Part shown: one piece after another, positions 1-8,244 of the stretch | Numbering within the stretch: the first letter of the stretch is position 1 | How the letters are laid out: the number at the start of each line of letters is the position of its first letter | DNA from: JAJZQZ01 sp963790415 | GTDB lineage: Bacteria; Actinomycetota; Thermoleophilia; RBG-16-64-13 | Direction: 5' to 3' | DNA length: 64,000 nucleotides | Assembly (NCBI GenBank): GCA_963790415.1 | Contig: CAWBOK010000003.1 | Location: forward strand, 868,001 to 932,000 | Position numbers and translations under genes: made by a program | The notes under the pieces: model-generated | Databases searched by the model: none | What the model was told of the DNA's origin: nothing | The model's input: the letters and a program-made list of their open reading frames with translations, nothing else

Positions 1-1503
1 GGGGCCCCTGACGACCGCATTGCCCACGCCTTTCAGCTCGCTCAGCTCCCGGCGGAGCTGGTGGGCGATCTGCGCGGTCTGATAGAACAGGTGCACACGC
101 CTCTCGCCATCCGCTCGTCGTCTCTGCTGGAGGATGCGCTGGCACACCCGTTCGCCGGGGTGTACGCCACCAAGATGATCCCCAACAATCAGCACAGCTC
201 CGACGCGCGCTTCAGCAGGCTGGTCGAAGCTATCAAGTTCGTCTACGCGTCCACGTTCTTTGCCTCCGCACGATCGTATCGCGACACGGTGGACGCTGGG
301 CCGGCGTCGGAGAAGATGGCGGTGATCATCCAGGAGGTCGTCGGCCAACGCCACGGAGACCGCTTCTACCCGGAGATCTCCGGCGTGGCGCGCTCGTACG
401 ACTACTATCCCGGGGATGGTTCGGCCCCCTCCGGCGGCGTGGTCAGTCTTGCCTTGGGCCTCGGCAAGACCATCGTGGACGGTGGGCTCTGCTGGACGTA
501 TTCCCCCGACCGACCGGCTTCGCCGCCGCCCTTCGGGTCGATCGACGACCTGCTCAAGAACACCCAGACTCGGTTCTGGTCGGTCAACATGGGCCCGCCG
601 CCCTCGTACGACCCTCTGCGTGAGACCGAGTACCTCGTGCATTCCTCTATTGAAGACGCCCGCCCGGACAAGACCCTCGACCTGGTGGCCTCCACCTACG
701 ACGCGGAATCCGATCGGGTACGACCGGGAGCCGGAGACGCCGGCCCGCTCGTGCTCGACTTCGGCCTGCTGCTGAAGGCCGGGATACTCCCGGTGAACGA
801 ATGCGTGAAGCGCCTGCTGGCGGTGTTCAAGGAGACCGTCGGCCAGGACGTGGAGATCGAGTTCGCGTTCACGCGCAGCCGAGATCCGGAGATACCCTCC
901 CGGCTCGGCTTCCTGCAGGTACGGCCGATGGCGACACCGGGCTCCGCGGTTGAGGTGGCCGTCGAAGACTTGACGGCGGAAGACGTGGTGCTGGCTTCCA
1001 CCAACTGCCTGGGTAACGGGCGGGTCGACACCATCCACGACGTGGTGTTCCTCCGACCGGACGTCTTCGACGCCAAGCACACGCAGGCGATGGCCGTGGA
1101 ACTCGCGGCTGTCAACCACGATCTCGTCAAGGACGGTCGACGCTATCTGCTCATCGGGTTCGGCCGATGGGGAAGCTCCGAGCCCTGGCTAGGAGTGCCG
1201 GTGGTTTGGGGGCAGATCTCCGGCGCCGGAGTGATAGTCGAGGCGTCCCGGGCGGGTATGAGCCCCGACATGAGCCAGGGGTCGCACTTCTTTCACAACC
1301 TGATCGGCTTCCACGTGCTCTACCTGCCGCTCCCGGAGGGGAGTGGTCTGCCTGTCGACTGGGAATGGCTCGATCAGCAGGAGATCGTTCGGGAGACCGG
1401 CTTCGTGAGGCACGTGCGCACGCGGTCTCCCTTGCGGATCGAGGTCGACGGCCGGAGCAGGCGAGGAGTGGTCGCACGAGGAGAGGGGACGCGCGGTGAC
1501 TGA
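1..1503 (+). CDS. PEP/pyruvate-binding domain protein, 5'-truncated by window edge
   Basis: The reading frame is open to base 1, so the true start lies outside the window; the GTG at 61 is only the first internal candidate. The visible 500 residues resemble the N-terminal ATP-grasp (PEP/pyruvate-binding) domain of pyruvate phosphate dikinase and PEP synthase, with the nucleotide-site motif IRSSSLLED early on and a C-terminal block GFGRWGSSEPWLG...SQGSHFFHNL. The phospho-carrier His domain and the PEP-binding barrel are absent, so a complete dikinase reaction is not expected. It overlaps the next gene by 8 bases and is a paralogue of it, so the two are probably co-translated. The substrate is unknown; a regulatory or ligase-like ATP-grasp role is inference. 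Confidence 0.8.
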   Translation, partial: GAPDDRIAHAFQLAQLPAELVGDLRGLIEQVHTPLAIRSSSLLEDALAHPFAGVYATKMIPNNQHSSDARFSRLVEAIKFVYASTFFASARSYRDTVDAGPASEKMAVIIQEVVGQRHGDRFYPEISGVARSYDYYPGDGSAPSGGVVSLALGLGKTIVDGGLCWTYSPDRPASPPPFGSIDDLLKNTQTRFWSVNMGPPPSYDPLRETEYLVHSSIEDARPDKTLDLVASTYDAESDRVRPGAGDAGPLVLDFGLLLKAGILPVNECVKRLLAVFKETVGQDVEIEFAFTRSRDPEIPSRLGFLQVRPMATPGSAVEVAVEDLTAEDVVLASTNCLGNGRVDTIHDVVFLRPDVFDAKHTQAMAVELAAVNHDLVKDGRRYLLIGFGRWGSSEPWLGVPVVWGQISGAGVIVEASRAGMSPDMSQGSHFFHNLIGFHVLYLPLPEGSGLPVDWEWLDQQEIVRETGFVRHVRTRSPLRIEVDGRSRRGVVARGEGTRGD

Positions 1504-4258
1504 CGCAGACTCCACCGAGAGGATCCTGCAGTCTCTGCAGGAGCGGGCCAAGGAACTCAACTGCCTGTACGAGGTGGAGGAGATCCTCAGCTGCTTGGAT
1601 ACGCCGGAGGAGGATGTCTTCCGGGGGATCATCGCCGCCATTCCGACCGGATGGCAGTACCCGTCCCTATGCGCGGTCCGTATCGTCGTGGGCGACACGG
1701 CATACGCCTCCGACGGTTTTGTGGAGACGCCCTGGATCATCGGGGCGGACTTCCTGGAAGACGATATCCCGGTGGGCCGTATCGACGTATGCTATTCGGA
1801 AGACGCGCCGGAGGCCGACGAAGGCCCTTTTCTCAAGGAGGAGGTCCGGCTGATCGGCACCATCGCCGAGCGTGTGGGTCACTACCTGCAGCACCAGCGG
1901 TACAAGCGCATCTTCAACGAACTCGAACAGGCCAAGCACGACGGCGGGGGCCGGCACCCGGAAGAGTGGCGGGGGGCCGTGCACCTGCTGCGGGCCACCG
2001 ACCCCGAGCTCTGCCTGCGCGTCGCCCGCCGCATGATCCGCCATCTGTGCTGGGCGGGAGTGGAAGACGCTCAGCACGCGTTGGAGCAGAACTCCGAGAG
2101 CGGAAGCAACTCCCTGGGGGCGGACCTCGCCAGCTCGCCCGAGCGGAAGAGGACGCCCTACGACGGCTACTACCTCACCGACGCACCCTTCGAGCTGGCG
2201 GCCCGGCACCTGGCGGGCGGCGACATCCTCGAGAACATCCAGCGGTGGATGCTCGAAGAGAAGTCGAGCTTCCTCACCAGAGTGCTCGACAGCCGGCAAT
2301 CCAGCCTCCTGGAGATCACCAACGCCCTACATCGCTTCTACCAGCGATCTCAACGCGACCAACGCGACGCCGGTCTGTCGCGGCCCGCGCTGAACGGGCT
2401 GCGTGTGTCGCTCATCCGCCGCTTCTTGACCGACGAGCTGGAGTTCATCACGACCACCAAGGAGCATCTGCGGGTAGAGGACTTCCTGGAGCTGGCCGAC
2501 AACATGGTCTACCCGGCGGGCAGCCACGGCAAGGTGGGGGGCAAAAGCGCGGGGCTGTTCGTGGCCAAGCACATACTCGAGCGGTCGGACGTCTTCGGGG
2601 CCGGCGACTTCCCCATCAAGTTCCCCAAGTCCTGGTACGTGGCCTCCGACAGCATCACCGACTTCGTGGAGCACAACGACCTGCACGAATGGGTGCTCGA
2701 GCAGAAGTACAAGCATGTGGATCAGGTGCGCGAGGAGTATCCCATGCTCGTGCGGCTGTTCAAGAATGCCGGCTTCCCCCCCGAGCTGGTCATGGGCTTC
2801 TCCATGGCCCTCGACGATTTCCACGGCCGACCGCTCATCGTCCGCAGCTCGAGCTTGGGTGAGGATCGCACCGGTACGTCGTTCTCCGGCAAGTACAAGA
2901 GCCTCTTCCTCGCCAATCAGGGCTCCAAACGGGAGCGTCTGGAGGCATTGCTGGACGCCATCGCCGAGGTCTACGCCTCGAGCTTCGGGCCGGAACCGAT
3001 CGAGTACCGGCGGGAACGGGGCCTGCTCGATTTTCACGAGGAGATGGGCATCTTGCTGCAGGAGGTGGTTGGCGTCCGCGCCGGCCGCTACTATCTGCCC
3101 TCGTTCGCCGGGGTGGCCTTCAGCAACAACGAGTTCCGCTGGTCGCCGCGGATCGAGCGCACGGACGGCCTCCTCCGCATGGTGCCCGGTCTGGGCACGC
3201 GCGCGGTCGATCGCCTGGGCGACGACTACCCGGTGCTGGTCGCACCCGGCAGACCCAACCTGCGCACCGGCGTGTCGGTGGCGGAGCGGGTCCGCTACTC
3301 GCCGAGGATGATCGACGTCATCGATCTGGAGCGGAACGCCTTCGTCACCGTGGAGTTGGCCGCTCTGCTCAAGGAGCCTGGGTTCACCTACCCGGCGCTC
3401 GAGAAGGTCTTCTCTAGACTGCACCACGGTTCGTTGAGCAGGGTGTCGCCCCTCCTGGTCGAGCCCGCGGAAGACGAGCTCGTCGCCACGTTCGACGGAT
3501 TGCTCCAGGACACAGATTTCACCACGCGGATGAAGGGCATTCTCGACCTCCTGCAGGATAGGCTCGGCACGCCGGTCGACCTGGAGTTCGCTTCCGACGG
3601 CACCGACCTCTACCTGCTGCAGTGTCGGGCCCAGTCCTATGCGCAGGATTGCGCGCCGGCGGTCATTCCCCGCGGGGTGGCCCGGGACGACGTCGTGTTC
3701 CGCGCGCACCGCTATGTGTCGAACGGCCAGGTGCCCGACATCACCCACATCGTCTACGTGGATCCGCAGGCCTACAGCGAGCTGGAGACATCCGCCGACC
3801 TGATGGCGGTGGCGCGTGCGGTGGGCAAGCTGAACGCGGCCCTGCCCAAACGCCGGTTCATCCTGATGGGACCGGGGCGCTGGGGCAGCCGTGGCGACTC
3901 CAAGCTGGGCGTGAGCGTCGCCTATTCGGAGATCAGCAACTCGGCCGTTCTCATCGAGATCGCGCGGCAGAAGGGCGGCTACGTGCCCGATCTCTCCTTC
4001 GGGACCCACTTCTTCCAGGATCTGGTGGAATCGTCCATCCGCTACCTTCCCCTCTTCCCGGACGAGGCCGGAAGCACGCTCAACGAAGACTTCCTCCTGG
4101 GGGCCCCCAATCTGCTGCCGGCCATCTCCCCTGAGTACGGCTATCTCGCGCGCGCGCTGCGGGTGATCGACGTGCGGGAGGCGGCGGCCGGGCGTGTGCT
4201 CCGCATCTTCATGAACGCCGAAGAGGAAGAGGCCTTGGGTCTGCTGGTGCGGCCGTGA
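1496..4258 (+). CDS. PEP/pyruvate-binding domain protein with N-terminal sensor-like region
   Basis: 920 residues from a GTG that overlaps the upstream stop by 8 bases. Residues 1-150 form an alpha/beta region that resembles GAF-type sensor modules placed in front of kinases. A helical linker follows. From about residue 345 there is a dikinase-like ATP-grasp domain (RPLIVRSSSLGED near 444) and a C-terminal block with GPGRWGSRGDSKLG near 792 and FGTHFFQDLV. As in its upstream paralogue, no phospho-carrier His motif and no PEP-binding barrel are seen. Known PpsA and PpdK proteins of similar length contain both, so this is a different architecture. The sensor-plus-ATP-grasp layout suggests a signal-controlled ATP-dependent step; the substrate cannot be named. 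Confidence 0.82.
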   Translation: MTDADSTERILQSLQERAKELNCLYEVEEILSCLDTPEEDVFRGIIAAIPTGWQYPSLCAVRIVVGDTAYASDGFVETPWIIGADFLEDDIPVGRIDVCYSEDAPEADEGPFLKEEVRLIGTIAERVGHYLQHQRYKRIFNELEQAKHDGGGRHPEEWRGAVHLLRATDPELCLRVARRMIRHLCWAGVEDAQHALEQNSESGSNSLGADLASSPERKRTPYDGYYLTDAPFELAARHLAGGDILENIQRWMLEEKSSFLTRVLDSRQSSLLEITNALHRFYQRSQRDQRDAGLSRPALNGLRVSLIRRFLTDELEFITTTKEHLRVEDFLELADNMVYPAGSHGKVGGKSAGLFVAKHILERSDVFGAGDFPIKFPKSWYVASDSITDFVEHNDLHEWVLEQKYKHVDQVREEYPMLVRLFKNAGFPPELVMGFSMALDDFHGRPLIVRSSSLGEDRTGTSFSGKYKSLFLANQGSKRERLEALLDAIAEVYASSFGPEPIEYRRERGLLDFHEEMGILLQEVVGVRAGRYYLPSFAGVAFSNNEFRWSPRIERTDGLLRMVPGLGTRAVDRLGDDYPVLVAPGRPNLRTGVSVAERVRYSPRMIDVIDLERNAFVTVELAALLKEPGFTYPALEKVFSRLHHGSLSRVSPLLVEPAEDELVATFDGLLQDTDFTTRMKGILDLLQDRLGTPVDLEFASDGTDLYLLQCRAQSYAQDCAPAVIPRGVARDDVVFRAHRYVSNGQVPDITHIVYVDPQAYSELETSADLMAVARAVGKLNAALPKRRFILMGPGRWGSRGDSKLGVSVAYSEISNSAVLIEIARQKGGYVPDLSFGTHFFQDLVESSIRYLPLFPDEAGSTLNEDFLLGAPNLLPAISPEYGYLARALRVIDVREAAAGRVLRIFMNAEEEEALGLLVRP

Positions 4259-4264
4259 GCGCGA

Positions 4265-5032
4265 CTAGCTGATCACCTTCCGGAAGGCCCGAGTGGCGGC
4301 GGTCAAGGTGACTGCCGCCAATCCGGCCGTCACCGCCAGGCACTGCCAGATGGCGGTCCAGACCCAGCCCTCGTTCACGAGCGCCCGCAGGGCCGCCACC
4401 AGGTACGTGATGGGGTTGAACTTGGCGACGGTGTCCAGCCAGCTGGGTAGCAGGACGCTGGGCATGAAACCCGTGGAGAGGAAGAGGATGGGGAACGTGA
4501 TCAGGATACCTATGAGCATGGTCAGCTCGGCGTTCCGCGTCCGCAGGGCGACGACGTTGGAGATGCCCGCCCAGGCGATGCCGAACAGCACGGCGATCAG
4601 GATCATGGCCAGGATGCCCAGGAGGCCGGTCTTGAAGCGGGCGCCCATGATGTACGACACGACGACGATCAGCGACGACTGGATCGCCATGCGTGTCGCA
4701 TCGGCGGCGACTTTTCCCAGCAGGATGCTGCTTCGCCGTATGGGGGCTATCAGGAACTTGTCGAGCATCCCGGCGTCCATGTCGGTGACCATGCCCATCC
4801 CCGACTGGAACGCGGAGTTGAGTGCGGTCAGACCCACGATGGTGGGCACCAGGAACTGCAGGTAGTTGTCGTAGCCGAACCCGGGCAGTTTGGCCATGCT
4901 GCTGAAGACCTGGCTGAACAGCACCAGGAACAGCAGCGGCTGGACGAGACTGAAACCGAGGAGTGTCGGCACCCGCACCAGCTTGCGCATGTTGCGTCCC
5001 CAGATGACGTGGATCTCGCGCAGCGGCCTCAA
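4265..5032 (-). CDS. ABC-2 type transporter permease
   Basis: 255 residues. The start chosen is the TTG that overlaps the ATPase stop as TTGA, with an AGGAAGG ribosome site about 9 bases upstream; a longer upstream reading is low-complexity shadow of the ATPase. Six hydrophobic segments and the order of an ABC-2 exporter permease are visible: an amphipathic entry helix, a paired core with APIRRSSILLGKV on the cytoplasmic side, and a late LSTGFMPSVLLPSWL loop. With its partner ATPase it should form a DrrAB-like exporter in the cytoplasmic membrane; substrate unknown (drug or lipid-like by family). Confidence 0.88.
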   Translation of the reverse strand: MRPLREIHVIWGRNMRKLVRVPTLLGFSLVQPLLFLVLFSQVFSSMAKLPGFGYDNYLQFLVPTIVGLTALNSAFQSGMGMVTDMDAGMLDKFLIAPIRRSSILLGKVAADATRMAIQSSLIVVVSYIMGARFKTGLLGILAMILIAVLFGIAWAGISNVVALRTRNAELTMLIGILITFPILFLSTGFMPSVLLPSWLDTVAKFNPITYLVAALRALVNEGWVWTAIWQCLAVTAGLAAVTLTAATRAFRKVIS

Positions 5033-6081
5033 GAAGGTGTCCCCTTCCTGTGTCCCGAGATCCGGCTGGGCGGCCTGACCTCGTCCACCCTCAACCGCTC
5101 GCCGGTATGCTTCAGGAAGACGTCGTCGAGGGTGGGTTCGGCCAGTTCCAGGCGGGCGACGGGTACTGCCGCCGCATCGAGCGCCCGGACCAGGTCGGCC
5201 AGTTGGGCGCCCCCGTCGCGAAGGATCACCGAGACCGAGTTCTCGTGCACCGTGACGCTGCTGCATCCGTCCACGTCGGCCAGCACGGCCCGCGTGCGCT
5301 CTAGGGGTCCATCGCCGCCGCGTCCGCCCACGGCGGGTCCGCCCGCGGCCGGTGAGTTGGTGGCGGCCTCCCGCGGCAGGGTCACGGTGACCATGTCGCC
5401 GCCGAGTCCGGCCTTCAGATCGCCCGGCGAACCTTCGATCTTGATCTGACCATGATCGATGATGGCCAGCCGATCGCACAGCACGTCGGCCTCCTCGAGG
5501 TACTGCGTGGTCAGGAAGATCGTCACCCCGGATTCATTGAGCCCGCGCAGGTAGCTCCAGAGCGCGCGCCGGTTCTGCGGGTCGAGGCCCGTGGTGGGTT
5601 CGTCCAGGAAGAGCAAACGGGGATGGTGCACCAGTGCCTGAGCCAGGTCGAGGCGTTTGCGCATACCCCCTGAGAACGTGCCCGCGCGGCGATCGGCGGC
5701 GTCTTCGAGGTCGATGACATCCAGGAGCTCGTCGGCCTTCGTGCCCGCGTCGCGGCTGCTCATGCCGTGCAGTCGGCCCTGCAGGATCAGGTTCTCGCGA
5801 GCCGTGAGGTCGTCGTCGATGCCCACCGATTGCGCCGCGTACCCGATCCGGCGACGCACTTCTTCCGGGCGTTGCCGCACATCGACGCCGTCGATCACGA
5901 ACGTGCCCGAGGTGATGGCCAGCAGTGTGACGCCGATGCGGATGGTGGTGGTCTTCCCGGCTCCGTTGGGGCCGAGGAAGCCGAACACCTCTCCTTCTTC
6001 CACGGTGAAGCTGATGCCGTCGACCGCCCGGACGTCGCCGGGATAGATCTTGACCAGGTCCGTCGCTTCCAGGATCGCCAT
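5029..6081 (-). CDS. ABC transporter ATP-binding protein, DrrA-like
   Basis: 350 residues from the ATG at 6081; the frame is open further upstream to 6432 but that extension shows no domain. Walker A GPNGAGKTT is at residues 37-45, the signature SGGMRKRL at about 138, and Walker B LLFLDEP at 156-162. After the ATPase core a 100-residue tail carries the regulatory C-terminal domain seen in the daunorubicin-resistance (DrrA) group. It overlaps the permease by 4 bases, so the two are an operon that powers export. The stretch between this start and 6420 has no complete gene. Confidence 0.9.
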   Translation of the reverse strand: MAILEATDLVKIYPGDVRAVDGISFTVEEGEVFGFLGPNGAGKTTTIRIGVTLLAITSGTFVIDGVDVRQRPEEVRRRIGYAAQSVGIDDDLTARENLILQGRLHGMSSRDAGTKADELLDVIDLEDAADRRAGTFSGGMRKRLDLAQALVHHPRLLFLDEPTTGLDPQNRRALWSYLRGLNESGVTIFLTTQYLEEADVLCDRLAIIDHGQIKIEGSPGDLKAGLGGDMVTVTLPREAATNSPAAGGPAVGGRGGDGPLERTRAVLADVDGCSSVTVHENSVSVILRDGGAQLADLVRALDAAAVPVARLELAEPTLDDVFLKHTGERLRVDEVRPPSRISGHRKGTPS

Positions 6082-6198
6082 GCGTGCCGCCTTGTGGTCC
6101 GCGTGCGCGAACCATAACACAGGGGCGAGCCACGAATGCCCCTCCCCAGCCGAACCCCGTGGCTTCTGCTCCCTACGCGTCCAAACTTCACTTATTGA

Positions 6199-6381
6199 CA
6201 GCAGCAGGCAGGCGGCGCAGGCGAGGCCGAGAAGATCGAAGGCGACGGGAGTCCCGGCACGACGGTGGAGCATCACTACCTGCTTGCGGGGATGTCGTTC
6301 CCGCTGACCAGCCACGTGCTGGAAGACGAGATCCGGCCGGACGGCTCGGCGCATTGGAAGGGCCTGCCGCGGGTATGGTGA
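6199..6381 (+). pseudogene. 3' fragment of an unidentified gene
   Basis: In the 338-base gap between the ABC ATPase start and the heliorhodopsin there is an open frame that begins right after a stop at 6196 and ends at TGA 6381 with no good start codon. It encodes about 60 residues, ending YLLAGMSFPLTSHVLED...HWKGLPRVW. The third codon positions are strongly G/C, as in real genes here, which random intergenic DNA would not show. It reads as the C-terminus of a protein whose 5' part has been deleted. I do not recognise the family. Confidence 0.4.
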
Positions 6382-6419
6382 ACATGGTATAGACAACTCG
6401 AACGCGAGGGAGGTACGCC

Positions 6420-7190
6420 GTGGATTCTGCACCCAAGGTCGAGCAGCGCCTGCGCCGGCTGCGCTGGTGGAACATCGTTGTAGGACTCGTCCTCGCGGCC
6501 CAGGCCGTGGTCATCCTGGTACTCTCGAACGACTTCTCTCTGCCTGTCACGGCCACCTACATGACGGGTCCTCCCGGCACGCCGGCCGAGCTGACCAAGC
6601 TGTTCGGCCTCCCCGTCGCCTTGGGTGTGCTCGCGTTCATGTTCATCTCGGCCGCGGCACTGCTGATCATCGCGTCGCCCGGTGTGTTCGGATGGTACAA
6701 GCGCAATCTCTTGCGCGAACGGAACTACGGCCGCTGGATCGAGTACTCCGTCAGTTCCTCCATCATGATCGTGCTGATCGCCATGCTCACCGGCATCAGC
6801 GACATCGCTGCGTTGATCGCCATCTTCGGCGTGAACGCGTGCATGATCCTCTTCGGGCTCCTCATGGAGCACTACGAGAAGCCTGGGAAGCCCAATTGGC
6901 TCTCCTACTTGTTCGGGTGCTTCGCAGGCTTGATCCCCTGGGTGGGCATCGTGATCTATGTCTGGGCCCCCGGCATTCCCGGCGGGGTTTCGCCTCCCGG
7001 CTTCGTCTACGGCATCATGGCTTCGCTCTTCGTGCTCTTCAATTGCTTCAGCATCAACATGATCCTGCAGTACAAGCGCGTAGGGCCGTGGCGGGACTAT
7101 CTGTTCGGGGAGAAGGTCTACATCATCCTCAGCTTGACGGCCAAGGCGCTGCTCGCGTGGCAGGTGTTCTTCCCGACGCTGCTTCCCTAG
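6420..7190 (+). CDS. Heliorhodopsin
   Basis: 256 residues from a GTG behind a GGGAGG site, with seven hydrophobic helices. It matches the heliorhodopsin family closely: GPPGTP after helix A, RWIEYSVSSS in helix C with the counterion Glu at 108, FGVNACMILFG in helix D, GFVYGIMASLF in helix F, and LSLTAKALLAW in helix G with the retinal Schiff-base Lys at 242. Heliorhodopsins are light-sensing membrane proteins with inverted topology (N-terminus inside) and no confirmed pump activity in most members. No retinal-synthesis gene lies in the window. The next gene starts 10 bases later and encodes a DNA ligase, so a link to light or UV stress is possible but inferred. Confidence 0.95.
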   Translation: MDSAPKVEQRLRRLRWWNIVVGLVLAAQAVVILVLSNDFSLPVTATYMTGPPGTPAELTKLFGLPVALGVLAFMFISAAALLIIASPGVFGWYKRNLLRERNYGRWIEYSVSSSIMIVLIAMLTGISDIAALIAIFGVNACMILFGLLMEHYEKPGKPNWLSYLFGCFAGLIPWVGIVIYVWAPGIPGGVSPPGFVYGIMASLFVLFNCFSINMILQYKRVGPWRDYLFGEKVYIILSLTAKALLAWQVFFPTLLP

Positions 7191-7200
7191 CCGTCGCGCC

Positions 7201-8244
7201 ATGACCGATAGCCCCGGGCACTACCCGTTCGCACCGCCACGGATCCCCATGGAGGCCAAGGTGCGCGAGGAACTGCCGGAGCCGCCCGGTTGGGCCTACG
7301 AACCCAAGTGGGACGGATTCCGGATGCTCGCCTGGAGCGGCCCGGACGTGCGGCTCGACAGTCGGAACGGGAAGCCCCTGTTGCGCTACTTCCCGGAGTT
7401 GACTTCGGCGTTGCACGACCTACCTGCCGGGACGGTCGTCGACGGCGAGGTGGTGGTCGTTCGCGACGGGCGGCTCGACTTCGATGCCCTGCAGAACCGC
7501 ATTCATCCGGCCGAGAGCCGTGTGCGGATGCTGGCCCAAGAGACCCCTGCCTTTCTGGTGGCGTTCGACCTTCTGGCCGTGCAGGGCACCGATGTACGCG
7601 GCTACGCGTTCTGCGACCGCCGCCGACTCCTGGCGGCGCTGGCGGAGGGGTTCGCATCGCCATGGCACCTGACTCCGTCCACAGAGGATGTGGACATGGG
7701 CGGTCGCTGGTTCCACGAGTTCGAATCCGCCGGCTGTGACGGCATCGTGGCCAAGGCACTCGACCGCCCCTACCTGGAGGGCGAGCGGGCCATGATCAAG
7801 GTCAAACATCGCCGCAGCGTGGACGCGGTGGTCGGCGGATTCCGGGTGCACAAGGACGGGGGCAAGGTGGGTTCCGTGCTGCTCGGCCTGTACAACGCCG
7901 CAGGAGAACTGCACTTCATCGGTCATCTGTCCGGGTTCAGCGACGCGGAGGCGACCGACCTTCTTCCCCGCCTACGCGCGCTCGAGGCGCCGACCGGATT
8001 TGGCGAACATGCCCGGCGTCCGGGTGCTCAGAGCCGTTGGACCGGCGACAAGGACCTGGATTGGGTGCCGCTGCGACCTGAACTGGTGCTGCAGGTGAGC
8101 TACGATCAGTTGACCGGCGACCGCTTCCGCCATGCCACCCGCTTCGAGCGCTGGCGTCCCGACAAAGACCCGAGTCAGTGCACGCTCGACCAGCTCGAAC
8201 GGCCCGAGGGCCCGCGCTTCAACGAGGTGGTGGCCGCCGGCTAG
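7201..8244 (+). CDS. ligC: ATP-dependent DNA ligase (LigC/LigD-ligase type)
   Basis: 347 residues. The adenylation motif EPKWDGFR places the catalytic Lys at residue 36; VVDGEVVVV, FLVAFDLLA, CDGIVAKAL and MIKVKHRR provide the later nucleotidyltransferase motifs, followed by an OB-fold region. The length fits the stand-alone LigC ligases of actinobacteria. Its 3' end overlaps the 3' end of the convergent polymerase gene by 4 bases. The two together carry the ligase and polymerase functions that LigD combines in one chain, so a role in end joining or gap repair is likely. No Ku gene is present in the window. Confidence 0.92.
   Translation: MTDSPGHYPFAPPRIPMEAKVREELPEPPGWAYEPKWDGFRMLAWSGPDVRLDSRNGKPLLRYFPELTSALHDLPAGTVVDGEVVVVRDGRLDFDALQNRIHPAESRVRMLAQETPAFLVAFDLLAVQGTDVRGYAFCDRRRLLAALAEGFASPWHLTPSTEDVDMGGRWFHEFESAGCDGIVAKALDRPYLEGERAMIKVKHRRSVDAVVGGFRVHKDGGKVGSVLLGLYNAAGELHFIGHLSGFSDAEATDLLPRLRALEAPTGFGEHARRPGAQSRWTGDKDLDWVPLRPELVLQVSYDQLTGDRFRHATRFERWRPDKDPSQCTLDQLERPEGPRFNEVVAAG

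Noticed and set aside
2327..4009. 560-residue open frame on the minus strand inside the second dikinase-like gene
   Set aside because: It is a high-GC antisense shadow: Arg/His/Gly-rich composition, no domain, and the plus-strand gene is clearly coding.
5479..6432. N-terminal extensions of the ABC permease (to 5479) and ATPase (to 6432)
   Set aside because: The extensions are low-complexity or non-conserved; starts at 5032 and 6081 give normal family lengths and overlaps.
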